This document shows, piece by piece, positions 1 through 9,402 of a stretch of 64,000 nucleotides of DNA. The notes beneath the pieces were generated by a model. It had not been told where the DNA came from and searched no databases. It saw nothing but the letters and a program-made list of their open reading frames with translations. The stretch comes from Methanosarcina mazei S-6 (GTDB lineage Archaea; Halobacteriota; Methanosarcinia; Methanosarcinales; Methanosarcinaceae). The stretch lies in assembly GCF_000970205.1 (NCBI RefSeq), contig NZ_CP009512.1, positions 868,001-932,000 of the forward strand, in the 5' to 3' direction. Within the stretch, counting starts at the first letter, position 1. Each line of letters starts with the position of its first letter. Made by a program: the position numbers and the translations under genes.

Positions 1-30
1 GCCGGGAAAAAGCTTTTCGGATAAGAGGCT

Positions 31-837
31 TCAGGCCTGCGAGCGAGGGCAGGCTTCGAATACCGAGGCTTTTGTTTTTGCGTAACAGTTTTCTATCAGG
101 TGTAAAGTCCCTTCAAGTTCCGTAACTTCAAACTCAAAGAGTGTTGAGAATTCTTTTACGCAGGCATCAAAATCTTTTTCATAAGCAAGTCCCGTGTCCA
201 GTCTTGCAACTCTTTTGTAGCCTGCGTAATCAAAGACGAACTTTGACATGGATATATCGTCAGGGTTCTGGCTCAGGCCTGAGGTTCTTATCATTTCCCT
301 CCAGTTTACAGCCCACATGGGTGTCAGGAAAAAGGTCCCCACTCCTTTGCAGCTTTTCAGGACTTCAAGGTATTGTTTCCTCCCACCCAGAACGGCGCCT
401 ATGCAGTCGTCAACGATTTCTCCGTTTTCTTCTTTCAGTATGCAGACCTGGCAGCCAAGGTCTTTGAAATCCTCTTCAATTTTCCCGAGCACGTTTCCGC
501 AGAGCCCGTAAAATAGCAGAATCCCGTCCGAACAGGAAGACATAAGCTCGACTTTTGAGTAAACGGTCTTTTTAAGGTTTTCAGGGATTGCGTGGAGGGC
601 AAGCTCAAGCATATAAACTATCAGGGTCAGGCCTTTTCCTGCCTCTGAAGACTTTTCGGGGATTTTCTCGGGGGAAAGAGCAGTATATACAAGTCCTGTT
701 TCAGCCATCTTTTTCATTATGCCCACGCAGTCTTCATTTTCAACTACAAGCACTTCTTCAATCTCGGGATCGTTTTCCAGAAGGTGCATTATCTCGTCTT
801 CGAACATCCTGCACCCTAATATGGTTATTACCGGCAT
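31..837 (-). CDS. DUF1638 family protein
   Basis: A 268-residue soluble protein that I place in the DUF1638 family. The visible family marks are an N-terminal GCRMFEDE segment, a central FYGLCGN motif, a DDCIGAVLGG motif and an FLTPMWAVNW segment, with conserved cysteines in the first three. The cysteines and acidic pairs suggest a metal or cofactor site, but no reaction is established that I know of. In methanogens the family often lies near methyltransferase genes; none is visible here. A closely similar paralogue lies just upstream on the same strand (1099-1893). Start is the ATG at 837. Nothing is truncated. Confidence 0.8.
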   Translation of the reverse strand: MPVITILGCRMFEDEIMHLLENDPEIEEVLVVENEDCVGIMKKMAETGLVYTALSPEKIPEKSSEAGKGLTLIVYMLELALHAIPENLKKTVYSKVELMSSCSDGILLFYGLCGNVLGKIEEDFKDLGCQVCILKEENGEIVDDCIGAVLGGRKQYLEVLKSCKGVGTFFLTPMWAVNWREMIRTSGLSQNPDDISMSKFVFDYAGYKRVARLDTGLAYEKDFDACVKEFSTLFEFEVTELEGTLHLIENCYAKTKASVFEACPRSQA

Positions 838-1098
838 TTAAGCTCCTCTGGCACGTGCAACTTACTATTTCTTTTTTAAAAACTGATAGGGAGGTCCCTG
901 AAACAATTCATGCAACCAGCATGTGTCCGGAATAATATTTTCCTATTTTTAATAGATATCTCTCTATGAGAAATATATTGCACTGCTTATATATCTGAGC
1001 GTTAAAAAAATACACTGATTAATCCTCAGGTATATTTCAATAACCCGGTATAATGCTTTCAGGACAATTTCTAATTTCAAAGCTGGCCTGAAACATTC

Positions 1099-1893
1099 TC
1101 AAGTTTTAAGCGGCCTGAGCAGCATATTCTGCATCATTTTGTATGATTTTTGTGCAATTTCAGTGCTGCCTTCAAGTTCTATAATCTCAAAACCGAAGTT
1201 AAGAGCAAATTCCTCTATCTTTTTTTCAAAATCAGGTTCGTAGGAGAGCCCTGTATTGACTCGTGCTACTCTTCGATACCCGAGTTCTCTCAGGTTTTCC
1301 GGGGTGAACTCAAAGCCCCCTATCATTCCTTCAAATGTCCCGAAAGCGCTTTTCCAGTTTACTGCCCACATCGGAGTTAAAAAAAAGGTATCACTATAGC
1401 TTTTAAGAATTTCCCGATAGCGGGAATTGCCTCCAAGGGCTGCTGCAATACAGTCGTCAAGAGGCCGGGCTGTTCCTCCTGTGCTTCTGTCCTGAAGAAG
1501 CTGTAGAGAGCACCCTGTATATGCAAAATCTTTCCGCATCTTTGAAAAAGCATGCCCACAGAGCCCGTAAAAAAGGAGAATTCCGTCCGTAAAACCTGAC
1601 ATAAGGCTCAGGTTTGTATATGTTTTGTTTTTGAGCCTGGAAGGGTCTGAATGAAGTCCTATCTCCTGAAGCTGGACGATGACACTGAACCCATCACTTT
1701 TCTTGAGGCAGGATTTTATTTCATGGACAGGCAGTGCCAGAGGTTTAAGACCCTGATTTTTAAGTTTGTCCTGTAAGCCTATATTTTCGTTGTTTTTTAC
1801 GAGGTAAACCCTTTCCACTTCAGGGTCACCTGAAAGCACGTGGACAATTTCGTCCTCGAATACCCTGCAGCCGATTATGCCCATTGCAGTCAT
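1099..1893 (-). CDS. DUF1638 family protein, paralogue of the neighbouring gene
   Basis: A 264-residue paralogue of the gene at 31-837. It shares the same motif order: GCRVFEDE near the N terminus, FYGLCGH, DDCIAAALGG and FFLTPMWAVNW. The two genes are tandem on the minus strand, about 260 bases apart, so they look like a local duplication that has diverged and may be separately transcribed. The ATG at 1893 makes the N terminus collinear with the paralogue; an internal ATG three codons later would also be possible. Function is unknown. Conservation of the cysteine-containing motifs in both copies argues that both are functional. Confidence 0.8.
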   Translation of the reverse strand: MTAMGIIGCRVFEDEIVHVLSGDPEVERVYLVKNNENIGLQDKLKNQGLKPLALPVHEIKSCLKKSDGFSVIVQLQEIGLHSDPSRLKNKTYTNLSLMSGFTDGILLFYGLCGHAFSKMRKDFAYTGCSLQLLQDRSTGGTARPLDDCIAAALGGNSRYREILKSYSDTFFLTPMWAVNWKSAFGTFEGMIGGFEFTPENLRELGYRRVARVNTGLSYEPDFEKKIEEFALNFGFEIIELEGSTEIAQKSYKMMQNMLLRPLKT

Positions 1894-1988
1894 AATACAG
1901 GCTCAACCAGGGACTATTAATAAATATCCTTACCGGGAGAGCTAATAACTCTTAGCTGAAAACAAGGTTTTTTAATTTCCTGTTCCTT

Positions 1989-2218
1989 TTAGCTCCGTGC
2001 CTGATAGTAGCCTTCTTTTTCAGGACTTTCACCGGTAAAGAAAAAAGCCCCGAGAGGTTTGCGTCTGTCAGGACCTCTTCCTTCTTTCCATCCCTGAAGA
2101 CTTTTCCTTCTTTTATAAGGACCATACGGCTTATTTCCGGGATAGCGTCCTGAAGGTTGTGAGTAACAAGGATTACATTTTTCCCCGAGCCGGCTATTTT
2201 CCGGACGCTTTTACGGAA
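1989..2218 (-). pseudogene. 3' fragment of an ABC-transporter ATPase gene
   Basis: Read on the minus strand, this stretch encodes a C-terminal piece very close to the last 75 or so residues of the intact ATPase at 17382-18200: FRKSVRKIAGSGKNVILVTH, then IPEISRMVLIKEGK and VLTDANLSGLFSLPVKVL. It keeps the H-loop histidine and the distal helical part but has no Walker A, signature motif or Walker B. Near the end one base is missing compared with the intact copy, which shifts the frame before the expected stop. Upstream of about 2218 the similarity ends abruptly. It is a gene relic, not a functional gene. Confidence 0.75.
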
Positions 2219-2299
2219 ATTTTTTCATTTTTCTTAATGTGTTTATTTCTATTTGCTTTTTTTTCAGGGCTTCTTCTTTCTCTGGTTTTTTTTCGCGGG

Positions 2300-3430
2300 T
2301 TACCCTCTATGTTTTTCTTCAAGAAATTTTCGGACTGCGGCAGGTCCGTCCAGAACTTCGGCAAGTTCCATTAGCCTTCGGGTTTTTTTACTGTAATTTT
2401 CATCTTCAAAGATTTCCCGGATACAGGCCAGGATAACCTCAGGGGGTGTCAGATAGCTCATCCTCTTTCCATACCCCGCCTCTTCGAGGACTGAGGCATT
2501 ATTCTCCTGCTCTGCATGTTTTTCGTCCGGAAAGGAAAGTATGGGAAGCCCAAAGGCAAGGCTCTCCATAATGGTTCCGTGCCCGCCTGCAGTAATAACA
2601 AGATCAGAGCCTTTATAATAAGGAAAAGGATTTTCTGTAAAACCCGTGAATTCAACGTTTTCCGGAACTTTTGAAAACTGCTCCGGATCTATTTCAGGCC
2701 CTGAGATAAAGGTATAATAGATACTGGGGTCCAGTTTTGCAGCCTCAAGTACGTTCCTGAATACGGCGGCCCTGTACCCGAAAGCCCCTATTGTTGAAAG
2801 TACATTCGGGCGCTTGAAAGCTTTTTCTCCAGCTTCCTGGTATCTGCACCGGATAAGAGGGCCGCTGAAAAATATATTATCATTGACAGCCCTGGAGATA
2901 GTGAAGTTTTTTCGGTTCACAGAGTAAGGGAGCGGGTAATCAGGGACTATTATCCCATCAACACTGCTGAATACGTAATTGTAAAACCTTTTGACAAATA
3001 TCCCTGCAATTCCTGCAAAGAGTCCCTTTTTCCAAAAAAATTCTTCCATATTGAACTGATGCCCTATGAAATAAACAGGGACTTTCCTTTTCTGCGCAGC
3101 AAGGATGCCTGTATAGTACCCATCCGAAAGCACTACATCTGGATCCAGTTTTTCTATCAACCTCAGGATTTTTCTGAACCCGGAAGGGGAAAGGTTATTC
3201 AGTGTTTCTTTAATGGATTTCCTTATGTCAAAGGTCCCTGCTTCTCCGGCCAATTTTATTTCCGAAGGAATTTCATAAGCCGAATAACCTGTTTTTTGCA
3301 CCAGACCCTTTGAGTAACCATAAGCTCCAAAATTAACCTCATGCCCTGCTGCCAGGAACTCTTTCCCCAGAGAGAGGCAACGCCCTGTGTGTCCAAGCCC
3401 TTCTCCGCATATGAACAGTAAGATTTTCAT
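2300..3430 (-). CDS. GT-B glycosyltransferase, MJ1255-like
   Basis: A 376-residue protein with the two-domain GT-B layout of MurG/GT28-like enzymes and the archaeal MJ1255 family. The N terminus has the glycine-rich FICGEGLGHTGR loop. The C-terminal half has FTGFTENPFPYY, the nucleotide-sugar segment VITAGGHGTIMESLAFGLP and then FPDEKHAEQENNA, typical of the donor-binding site. It probably transfers a sugar from a nucleotide donor in the cytoplasm; substrate and acceptor cannot be read from the sequence. The length is normal. It is monocistronic, and the ATG at 3430 follows an AT-rich upstream region. Confidence 0.8.
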   Translation of the reverse strand: MKILLFICGEGLGHTGRCLSLGKEFLAAGHEVNFGAYGYSKGLVQKTGYSAYEIPSEIKLAGEAGTFDIRKSIKETLNNLSPSGFRKILRLIEKLDPDVVLSDGYYTGILAAQKRKVPVYFIGHQFNMEEFFWKKGLFAGIAGIFVKRFYNYVFSSVDGIIVPDYPLPYSVNRKNFTISRAVNDNIFFSGPLIRCRYQEAGEKAFKRPNVLSTIGAFGYRAAVFRNVLEAAKLDPSIYYTFISGPEIDPEQFSKVPENVEFTGFTENPFPYYKGSDLVITAGGHGTIMESLAFGLPILSFPDEKHAEQENNASVLEEAGYGKRMSYLTPPEVILACIREIFEDENYSKKTRRLMELAEVLDGPAAVRKFLEEKHRG

Positions 3431-4110
3431 ATTCTTATCGCCCTTCCCTGGCGTAATCTCTAAAAATAAATATGTTTATTAAGTTAAACTTTCTTAAGTT
3501 AAACTTTCTTAAGTTAAACCCTTTCCTGTAGATTTATAGCAGCTTCGAAAATGAGCCTATAAGCTTCGAGCAGTCTGTCTAATTTGAAAAATAAAAAGAA
3601 GAGATTTGAGGTAAAATCCATCTAGAAGGAAGTAACATGGGAGATTTTTATAAGCTCTTCACTGATGGCACGTTTTCTGGTCTGTTCGTATATTTTGGGT
3701 GTTCGTTTTTCTGGTCCCACGCTACCAACTATTGATAGTCTTCTCCTGTATATATAGTTTTCTTCTTTCTATGTAATGATCGTTTTATCTACTGGTATTT
3801 GCTTCTTAACTACATACTTCTAATCTCAGCTTCTCAAATTTAAAGCATTTTTACAGGATATTCTGCCCTGAAAATACCTATTGTCTTCTTTTTTCTTACT
3901 TTTCCTTTCATATGCCCCTTCAATTTCATATTTTTCATATAATTATTTTTTGAAAATAAATTTATTTTACTCTGAATGTCTATATTTATTAAAAAAATAT
4001 ACTTTTTCAGCGAAATCTCTTTATATTTTTGTCTCCATTCTTTTCACTGGATAAGAATTTTTCTAGAAAATTTCGTACAAAAGAGCGGAATAAAATGGTC
4101 GTGTTTGTTA
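3431..4110. other. Intergenic region with a 15-bp tandem repeat
   Basis: About 680 bases between divergent genes. A 15-bp unit (TAAGTTAAACTTTCT) is repeated about three times at 3480-3524. A 32-codon ORF opens with ATG at 3637 behind a GAAGGAAG sequence, but nothing else supports it. From about 3900 the DNA is very AT-rich, with TATA-like sequence near 3950-3967 that may serve the downstream PHP gene. No other gene seen. Confidence 0.6.
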
Positions 4111-5109
4111 ATGCAAAAAACACCCGAAAACAATTCTAAGTCAACGGTAAGTTCTGAGCTTGCAGAAACTCTGCTCCTTGAGGGATGGAAAAAAGTAGAC
4201 CTGCATGTTCACTCGTCCTGTTCCTATGACGTCCCTCCGGCACAGGCAATGCACCCCGCAGTTCTTTTTGAAAAAGCGAAGTCTAAGGGGCTTGATTTTG
4301 TGACCTTTACAGATCATGATACTGTTGAAGCATATGATCTGCTGGGGTGGGATAAGGAGGGTCTTGTCCCAGGCGTTGAGATTTCAATCAAAGACCCTGA
4401 AAATGTAGGGCATACTATTCACGTTAATGTTTTTGAGCTTGACCCGGAAGAGTTCGGAGAACTTGAGGCTATCGCCAACCAGGAACATGATTTCAAAAGC
4501 TTTATTCGTTACCTCAGAGCTCACAATCTTCCGCACGTATACAACCATCCTTTCTGGTTTGCTCCAGGAGACCGACCCAATCTCCGGCCTGTGCCTGAAC
4601 TAATAAAACAGTTTCCTGTAGTAGAGTATAACATGCAGGACTTAACGGAAAAAAACCTCATTACGGCTGCACTTGCTCGAAAATATGGGAAAGGGCTTGC
4701 CGCCACCACGGACAGCCATACAGGCGGCATGGGAGCAGTCTACACTCTTGCAAAAGGGGATTCTTTCAGGGAATATTTTGATAATATCAAAAATGGTCGG
4801 TCATATATAGTAGTTGAAGGAGGAGCCCTGAGACACCTTACTAAGGAGCTGAACGCCTGGGTTGAACTGGTTTTCTCTATGGATAGAAATGCGCGGGAAG
4901 AAAAAAGTTTTACCACCAATGTAAGGACATTTGACAGGCTGATAGCTCTCTTTGCAAATGAAAGAATTAGAAAATTTCCCAGAGTTAACAGTCTGACAAT
5001 GAGCTTTTTTCAGAACTTTTCCAGATCCGGGCTGCCCGCTTATATGTATATGAGGTCTGAAAAGCCTCTTGTTTCTAGAATTGAAAAAATCGTTAATCTG
5101 ACAGTGTAA
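4111..5109 (+). CDS. PHP-domain metal-dependent phosphoesterase
   Basis: A PHP-domain hydrolase. Metal-binding motifs are clear: DLHVHSSCS near the N terminus, FTDHDTVEAY, a glutamate in PGVEIS, then VYNHPFW and TTDSHTGG further on. These histidines and acids form the trinuclear metal site in the family, which hydrolyses phosphoesters on nucleotides or small metabolites; the substrate here is unknown. The frame is open upstream to an ATG at 3976, but those 45 codons are AT-rich and unlike the rest, so I start at 4111. About 110 C-terminal residues after the PHP core match nothing I recognise. Confidence 0.8.
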   Translation: MQKTPENNSKSTVSSELAETLLLEGWKKVDLHVHSSCSYDVPPAQAMHPAVLFEKAKSKGLDFVTFTDHDTVEAYDLLGWDKEGLVPGVEISIKDPENVGHTIHVNVFELDPEEFGELEAIANQEHDFKSFIRYLRAHNLPHVYNHPFWFAPGDRPNLRPVPELIKQFPVVEYNMQDLTEKNLITAALARKYGKGLAATTDSHTGGMGAVYTLAKGDSFREYFDNIKNGRSYIVVEGGALRHLTKELNAWVELVFSMDRNAREEKSFTTNVRTFDRLIALFANERIRKFPRVNSLTMSFFQNFSRSGLPAYMYMRSEKPLVSRIEKIVNLTV

Positions 5110-5502
5110 GCTATTACCAAATTAAATCTCCTGAAAATAAGGTATGGAAACTGGTCAAGACCTATCTGACTAAAGCTATCTGATTAAAGTATTGAGCTAA
5201 AACCCTATATACATTTTTTATTTCTAAGAAAAGAAAGAAGTAAGTGCCTTGTAAGTCAGTGCCCGGTAAAATTGTTTACGATGGATGTTAAACAACTCTA
5301 TTAAGCTAAAACTTCTTTTTTCAACATTTTAATCCTTATTTTTCTTTTTGCCTATCCAGTTCTTAAATATATAGGGGTATATGTGTTAAATATAATATAT
5401 TGGCAAAATCTATATACTTAAGGGCTGATCTTTGTAGTAATGTAAGTTTCTTACATGCAAAAGTAACATCCATAAAATTTAAAAATAATATGGAGAATTT
5501 CC
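5110..5502. other. Intergenic region with promoter-like AT boxes
   Basis: No coding sequence seen in these 393 bases. AT-rich boxes at about 5390-5402 (ATATAATATATTGG) and about 5410-5420 (CTATATACTTA) are candidate TATA elements for the HAD hydrolase gene, which would give it a leader of roughly 70-90 bases. Confidence 0.5.
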
Positions 5503-6156
5503 ATGCTCCAAAATGGAAAAATTAAAGGTTTAATATTTGACTGTTATAAAACTCTCATTGATATTAGAACTGATGAGGGAAGCTGGGAAACAAACGAAAA
5601 AGTAAGCAAATGGTTACTCTATCAGGGAGTAAGAATCGAACCTGATAGGCTCAGAGAAGAATACAAGTGGAAGGTAATAGGTAGACTGGGCAACTCCGGG
5701 CAGAAATACCCTGATATCCGTATAGAAGAAATTTTTGCCGAAATTTGTGCAGAAAATGCTTTTAGAGAAATCAACCCATTCTGGCTCGGTATTGAAGCTG
5801 CAAAGGTTTTCAGGACTTCATCTTTAAAGAAACTTGAGGCTTACCCCCAGAGCCTTCGTCTGCTTGATAAATATCGGAACGTTCCTAAATGCATTGTTTC
5901 AAATGCTCAGAGAGTTTTTACTGAACAGGAACTCCACTTCCTGGGATTATATGATCGTTTTAATTTTATTATCATGTCCTCAGACCACAGAATTAAAAAA
6001 CCTGATACAAGGCTTTTCAAAATGGCTCTCGATGGTCTTAAACTGGAACCCTGGGAAGTGTTATCAATTGGAGACACTCCGGAAAATGATATCTACGCCC
6101 CTCAAAGTCTTGGAATTAATGCAATGCATATCCGTGATGCCTGGAGATGTGTATAA
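5503..6156 (+). CDS. HAD-superfamily hydrolase
   Basis: A 217-residue haloacid dehalogenase-superfamily protein. Motif I is FDCYKTL, with the D-x-Y-x-T pattern of the dehalogenase-like subgroup rather than the D-x-D of most phosphatases. Motif II is the serine in IVSNAQ, motif III the lysine in IKKPDT, and motif IV is SIGDTPENDIY. All catalytic positions are present, so the enzyme is probably active on a phosphorylated or halogenated small molecule that cannot be named here. A helical cap lies between motifs I and II. The ATG at 5503 follows GGAGA at a good distance. Single-gene unit. Confidence 0.8.
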   Translation: MLQNGKIKGLIFDCYKTLIDIRTDEGSWETNEKVSKWLLYQGVRIEPDRLREEYKWKVIGRLGNSGQKYPDIRIEEIFAEICAENAFREINPFWLGIEAAKVFRTSSLKKLEAYPQSLRLLDKYRNVPKCIVSNAQRVFTEQELHFLGLYDRFNFIIMSSDHRIKKPDTRLFKMALDGLKLEPWEVLSIGDTPENDIYAPQSLGINAMHIRDAWRCV

Positions 6157-6251
6157 TTTATTGCATAGCTCATTTCTTAAAATCTGAATGCCATAGTACT
6201 TACAAAATTGAAATATGAATAATAAATATTGACACTGGAGCAGTAGCCTGG

Positions 6252-7593
6252 ATGATACTGACCTATAAAGTCAAGCACAATCAAGATTTCTCAGAGGAAT
6301 TAAGAAAGGCGCAAAAGGTTGTTGAGTTCTGTATCAAACATCAAACTCAAAAAACCAGCCCGAATCCTTCCCCTGTACAAAACAATGCCTCCTCTGATCC
6401 TCAATTTCCCATTTATCCTCTTTCATCTCCGCTATCATCCTCGTTTTCTACTTCTTCTGAGTCTTTTCGTGAATTCTCAACTATTCTCTCTGTTCCTAAG
6501 TTTCTTGATTCTTTATCCATGCCTGATCCACTTACGGTTTCTGGATCTTTTTCGCCAGAAGATGTCAAGCACATAGGATTGAAATCAATAATATCCGGCC
6601 AGATCATCAAGAAATATTCCCAGAACCAGAACCTCAGATCCATAAAAAATGTGAAATTAATCATACCTTCGAAGGCTGTATCTGTCGACAGGAATGAAAG
6701 AACCCTTTTTATTCCCTGCTTGAAACTCCTGTTAAACTATCGTTTTTCTAACAACTTTAACAAAGTCTCCCAGATAGAAATTGACAATGTCTATGCTTAT
6801 GTAGCAGTGGTATTTCCAGATGAAGAACCAGAAAGTTTCGGGTACTATATAGGAGTCGATCGAAATACCATGGGGCATATAGCAGTTGTAGCAGACCCTG
6901 ATTCAGGTAAAGTCTGGAAGCTGGGAAAAATGCGTTACCATATACATCAAAAATACCAGAACATAATGAACCGTCTCAGTAATAGCGGTAAAAATAAACA
7001 ACTAAAAGCTGTCAAAAAACGCGAAAAGAACATTGTAAAGGATTTGAACCATAAAATAAGCCGGAAGATTGTGGACCTGGCTCTATATAATGGAAGTGGA
7101 ATTAAACTTGAAAACCTGAAAGGAATTCGGAAACTCAATAGCAAATCCAATGGTGCAGGAAAAGGTAAGCCTGATCAAAACAAAGACAAAAAACTTACTT
7201 GTTCAAATGAATATTCCCTGAACAACTGGTCTTTTCTCCAGCTCCAGCAGTTTATTGAATATAAGGCCAGGTTGCGGGGGGGTAGAGGTAGTCTATATTG
7301 ATCCCTATGCGACGAGCAAGAAGTGCAGCCGCTGCGGACATACAGGCAACCGACAGAGCAAGCGGTTTGAGTGCCCCTGCTGCGGGCACGTTGACCATGC
7401 CGATGTCAACGCTGCCTTTAATATAGCGTTGACGCCAAAAGATACTGGTCAATTCTCTGCAGAAAGAGATGCAGGGAAAGGGCGCACTGATACCCCTCAA
7501 AAAGTCCTGGCTCGTAACGCCTTCAGTAAGCGTGCAGCCAGGGAAAAAGCTTCTCCGCAGTTTGCATGGGAAGTATGTCAGTTTTTAACTTAA
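6252..7593 (+). pseudogene. tnpB: tnpB (IS605/IS1341-type RNA-guided nuclease), frameshifted
   Basis: A TnpB-family gene split over two frames. The first part (6252 to about 7280) holds the RuvC aspartate in YIGVDRNTMG and the glutamate in IKLENLKGI. The second (about 7280-7593) holds the four-cysteine zinc finger CSRCGHTG...CPCCGHVD and the last RuvC aspartate in DHADVNAAFN. The frames join at a run of seven Gs at 7276-7282; six would restore continuous reading. All catalytic residues survive, so the lesion is recent or a sequencing slip. Residues about 35-100 are serine/proline-rich, unusual for the family. I see no TnpA gene beside it. Confidence 0.8.
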
Positions 7594-8409
7594 GATCGCC
7601 TCCTGCAAATTGAAGCCTGTGAGCTTCTTGAGCCTTTAAGTTTTTAGTTCGAAGAAATCAGCGTCTACTAATCAGGTTCGAAAAATTCCTCTTCTTTTGG
7701 CGGAAATTTGCCTTCAAATTTTTTGTTATCAAAACTCTAACAACAGGTTACTATTATATCTTGATAAATATCTTGATAAAAAAAGCCCTGTTTGCGCCTA
7801 TTACTTAAAAGAAGATTATTATTTTAAGAAGAAAATTCTAAATGGTTTATGATGTGGTGAGGGTGATAATAGGCTAATTATTCTCTCTTATAACTGGATA
7901 GTTTTACTTATATTTGTATATTACTTAACTATCTATATGTTTTAATACTAGTACTTATTATGATTGGATATTTTATATGTTTTTACCAGGGTTGGTAAAG
8001 TGTAAACTCAAATCATAACGTTATATGGGAGTTATATTATAACTCTGGGTTTTGTAAGTTTATCCAAAACTCATAAACTATTTCTTTAAAGCTCCATTGG
8101 AAATGAACAGTAAAGCTACTTATCAGAAAAGTAGCTATGAAGCTTTTGTAGGTGCGATGTTAAGAAATGGGTTTTTGAATCTCTCATCCCGGACAGTATT
8201 AATTATTTTTTTATGCTGTACATCCATTGTTGATTTTTTATACAATTTCTATATGTTATATTGTTTTACTATATATGCCTATATCCATATTTAGTGCAAA
8301 ATAGATTATGTCGAGAATCTTTATATATGAACTTTCAATTGTGTAGTGTACTGTATCATTTAGGATGTAAATTGTTGATTTGTTGTATTTTTAATGGAGT
8401 ATGTGTAAC
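7594..8409. other. Long leader/intergenic region upstream of pstS
   Basis: About 815 bases without a convincing gene. It is AT-rich, with several TATA-like tracts (for example 7914-7922 and 8321-8328) and an almost exact palindrome at 8029-8045, annotated separately. A 65-codon ORF at 8097-8294 ends in AT-rich hydrophobic codons and has no ribosome site, so I do not call it. The region between tnpB and about 7680 may include the right end of the TnpB element. Confidence 0.5.
8029..8045. promoter_or_regulatory. Perfect 8-bp inverted repeat upstream of pstS
   Basis: GAGTTATA-T-TATAACTC is a perfect 17-bp dyad about 365 bases upstream of pstS. It has the size and symmetry of an operator for a dimeric regulator. 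Assignment to phosphate control is inference from position only, and chance in AT-rich DNA is possible. Confidence 0.3.
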
Positions 8410-9357
8410 ATGGTAAATAAATTAAAAACATACGCAGTCCTTACGTTACTGGTGTTTGGACTTGTATTTCTGGGAATTGGATGCACTGGAAATGATAGTG
8501 GTGAGTCCCAGGTTGAGGAAACCTCTTCCGCTGGAGCCACTGAAGCTGAAGTCACCTCAGACGAAGCCCCTGAAGCTGAAACCTCCTCAACCGAGTCACA
8601 GAGTATTTCTCTGAAAGGTTCAGATACGGTTCTCCCCCTTGCTCAGGCTGAAGCTGAAGAATTCATGCTTGAAAACCCTGACAAAAGTGTAACTGTCACC
8701 GGCGGCGGTTCAGGTGTTGGGATTACAGCTCTAATTGACGGTGAGGTTGACATTGCTACAGCGTCGCGAGAAATTAAAGCTGAAGAAATAGAAGCTGCTC
8801 AGTCTAACGGCATCACCCCTGTGGAGACAACAATTGCTTATGACGGCATTTCAGTTGTTGTAAACCCCGGGAACCTTGTTTCTGAACTTACCTTTGACCA
8901 GCTGCGCGGCATCTACAATGGAACAATTAGTAACTGGCAGGATGTAGGCGGAGAGGACGCAGAGATTGTGGTAATTTCCAGGGACAGCAGTTCAGGGACT
9001 TACGAATACTTCAAGGAAGAGGTTTTACAGGGAGATGAATACAGACCTGATGCACTTACCCAGCCTGCAACAGGGGGAATAGTCGGAGAGGTTTCTCAAA
9101 ACACCAATGCAATCGGTTACATAGGCATTGCATACCTTGATCAAAGTGTAAAAGCTCTGAACCTTGATGGTGGAAATGGTCCTGTAGTCCCGAGCTCTGA
9201 AAATGTGCTTAGCGGTGCATACCCTCTTTCAAGGTCTCTTTACTTCTACACCAATGGTGAACCCTCAGGCCTTACGAAGGAATTCGTTGACTTTGTACTC
9301 AGCGAAACAGGACAGAGCCTGGTAACTGAAGTAGGGTACTTCCCTGCAGATCAGTAA
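8410..9357 (+). CDS. pstS: Phosphate ABC transporter substrate-binding lipoprotein PstS
   Basis: Periplasmic-type phosphate-binding protein. A hydrophobic signal ends in a lipobox (LGIGCTG), so it should be a membrane-anchored lipoprotein. A Glu/Ser/Thr-rich linker follows, then the PstS fold with LKGSDTVLPL, TGGGSGVGI, DIATASREI and SRDSSSGTYEYF, where serine/threonine-rich loops bind phosphate. I start at 8410, which sits ten bases after GGAG; an ATG at 8401 in the same frame is too close to that site. Downstream, the permease and ATPase genes are reduced to a remnant, so PstS has no intact partner in this window. phoU genes follow. Confidence 0.9.
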   Translation: MVNKLKTYAVLTLLVFGLVFLGIGCTGNDSGESQVEETSSAGATEAEVTSDEAPEAETSSTESQSISLKGSDTVLPLAQAEAEEFMLENPDKSVTVTGGGSGVGITALIDGEVDIATASREIKAEEIEAAQSNGITPVETTIAYDGISVVVNPGNLVSELTFDQLRGIYNGTISNWQDVGGEDAEIVVISRDSSSGTYEYFKEEVLQGDEYRPDALTQPATGGIVGEVSQNTNAIGYIGIAYLDQSVKALNLDGGNGPVVPSSENVLSGAYPLSRSLYFYTNGEPSGLTKEFVDFVLSETGQSLVTEVGYFPADQ

Positions 9358-9402
9358 TAAAAACCTACAAGCTGTTACAATAAAACCACTTTAAGGTAAA
9401 AC

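Noticed and set aside
8097-8294. 65-codon ORF upstream of pstS
   Set aside because: AT-driven hydrophobic tail, no ribosome site and no family features.
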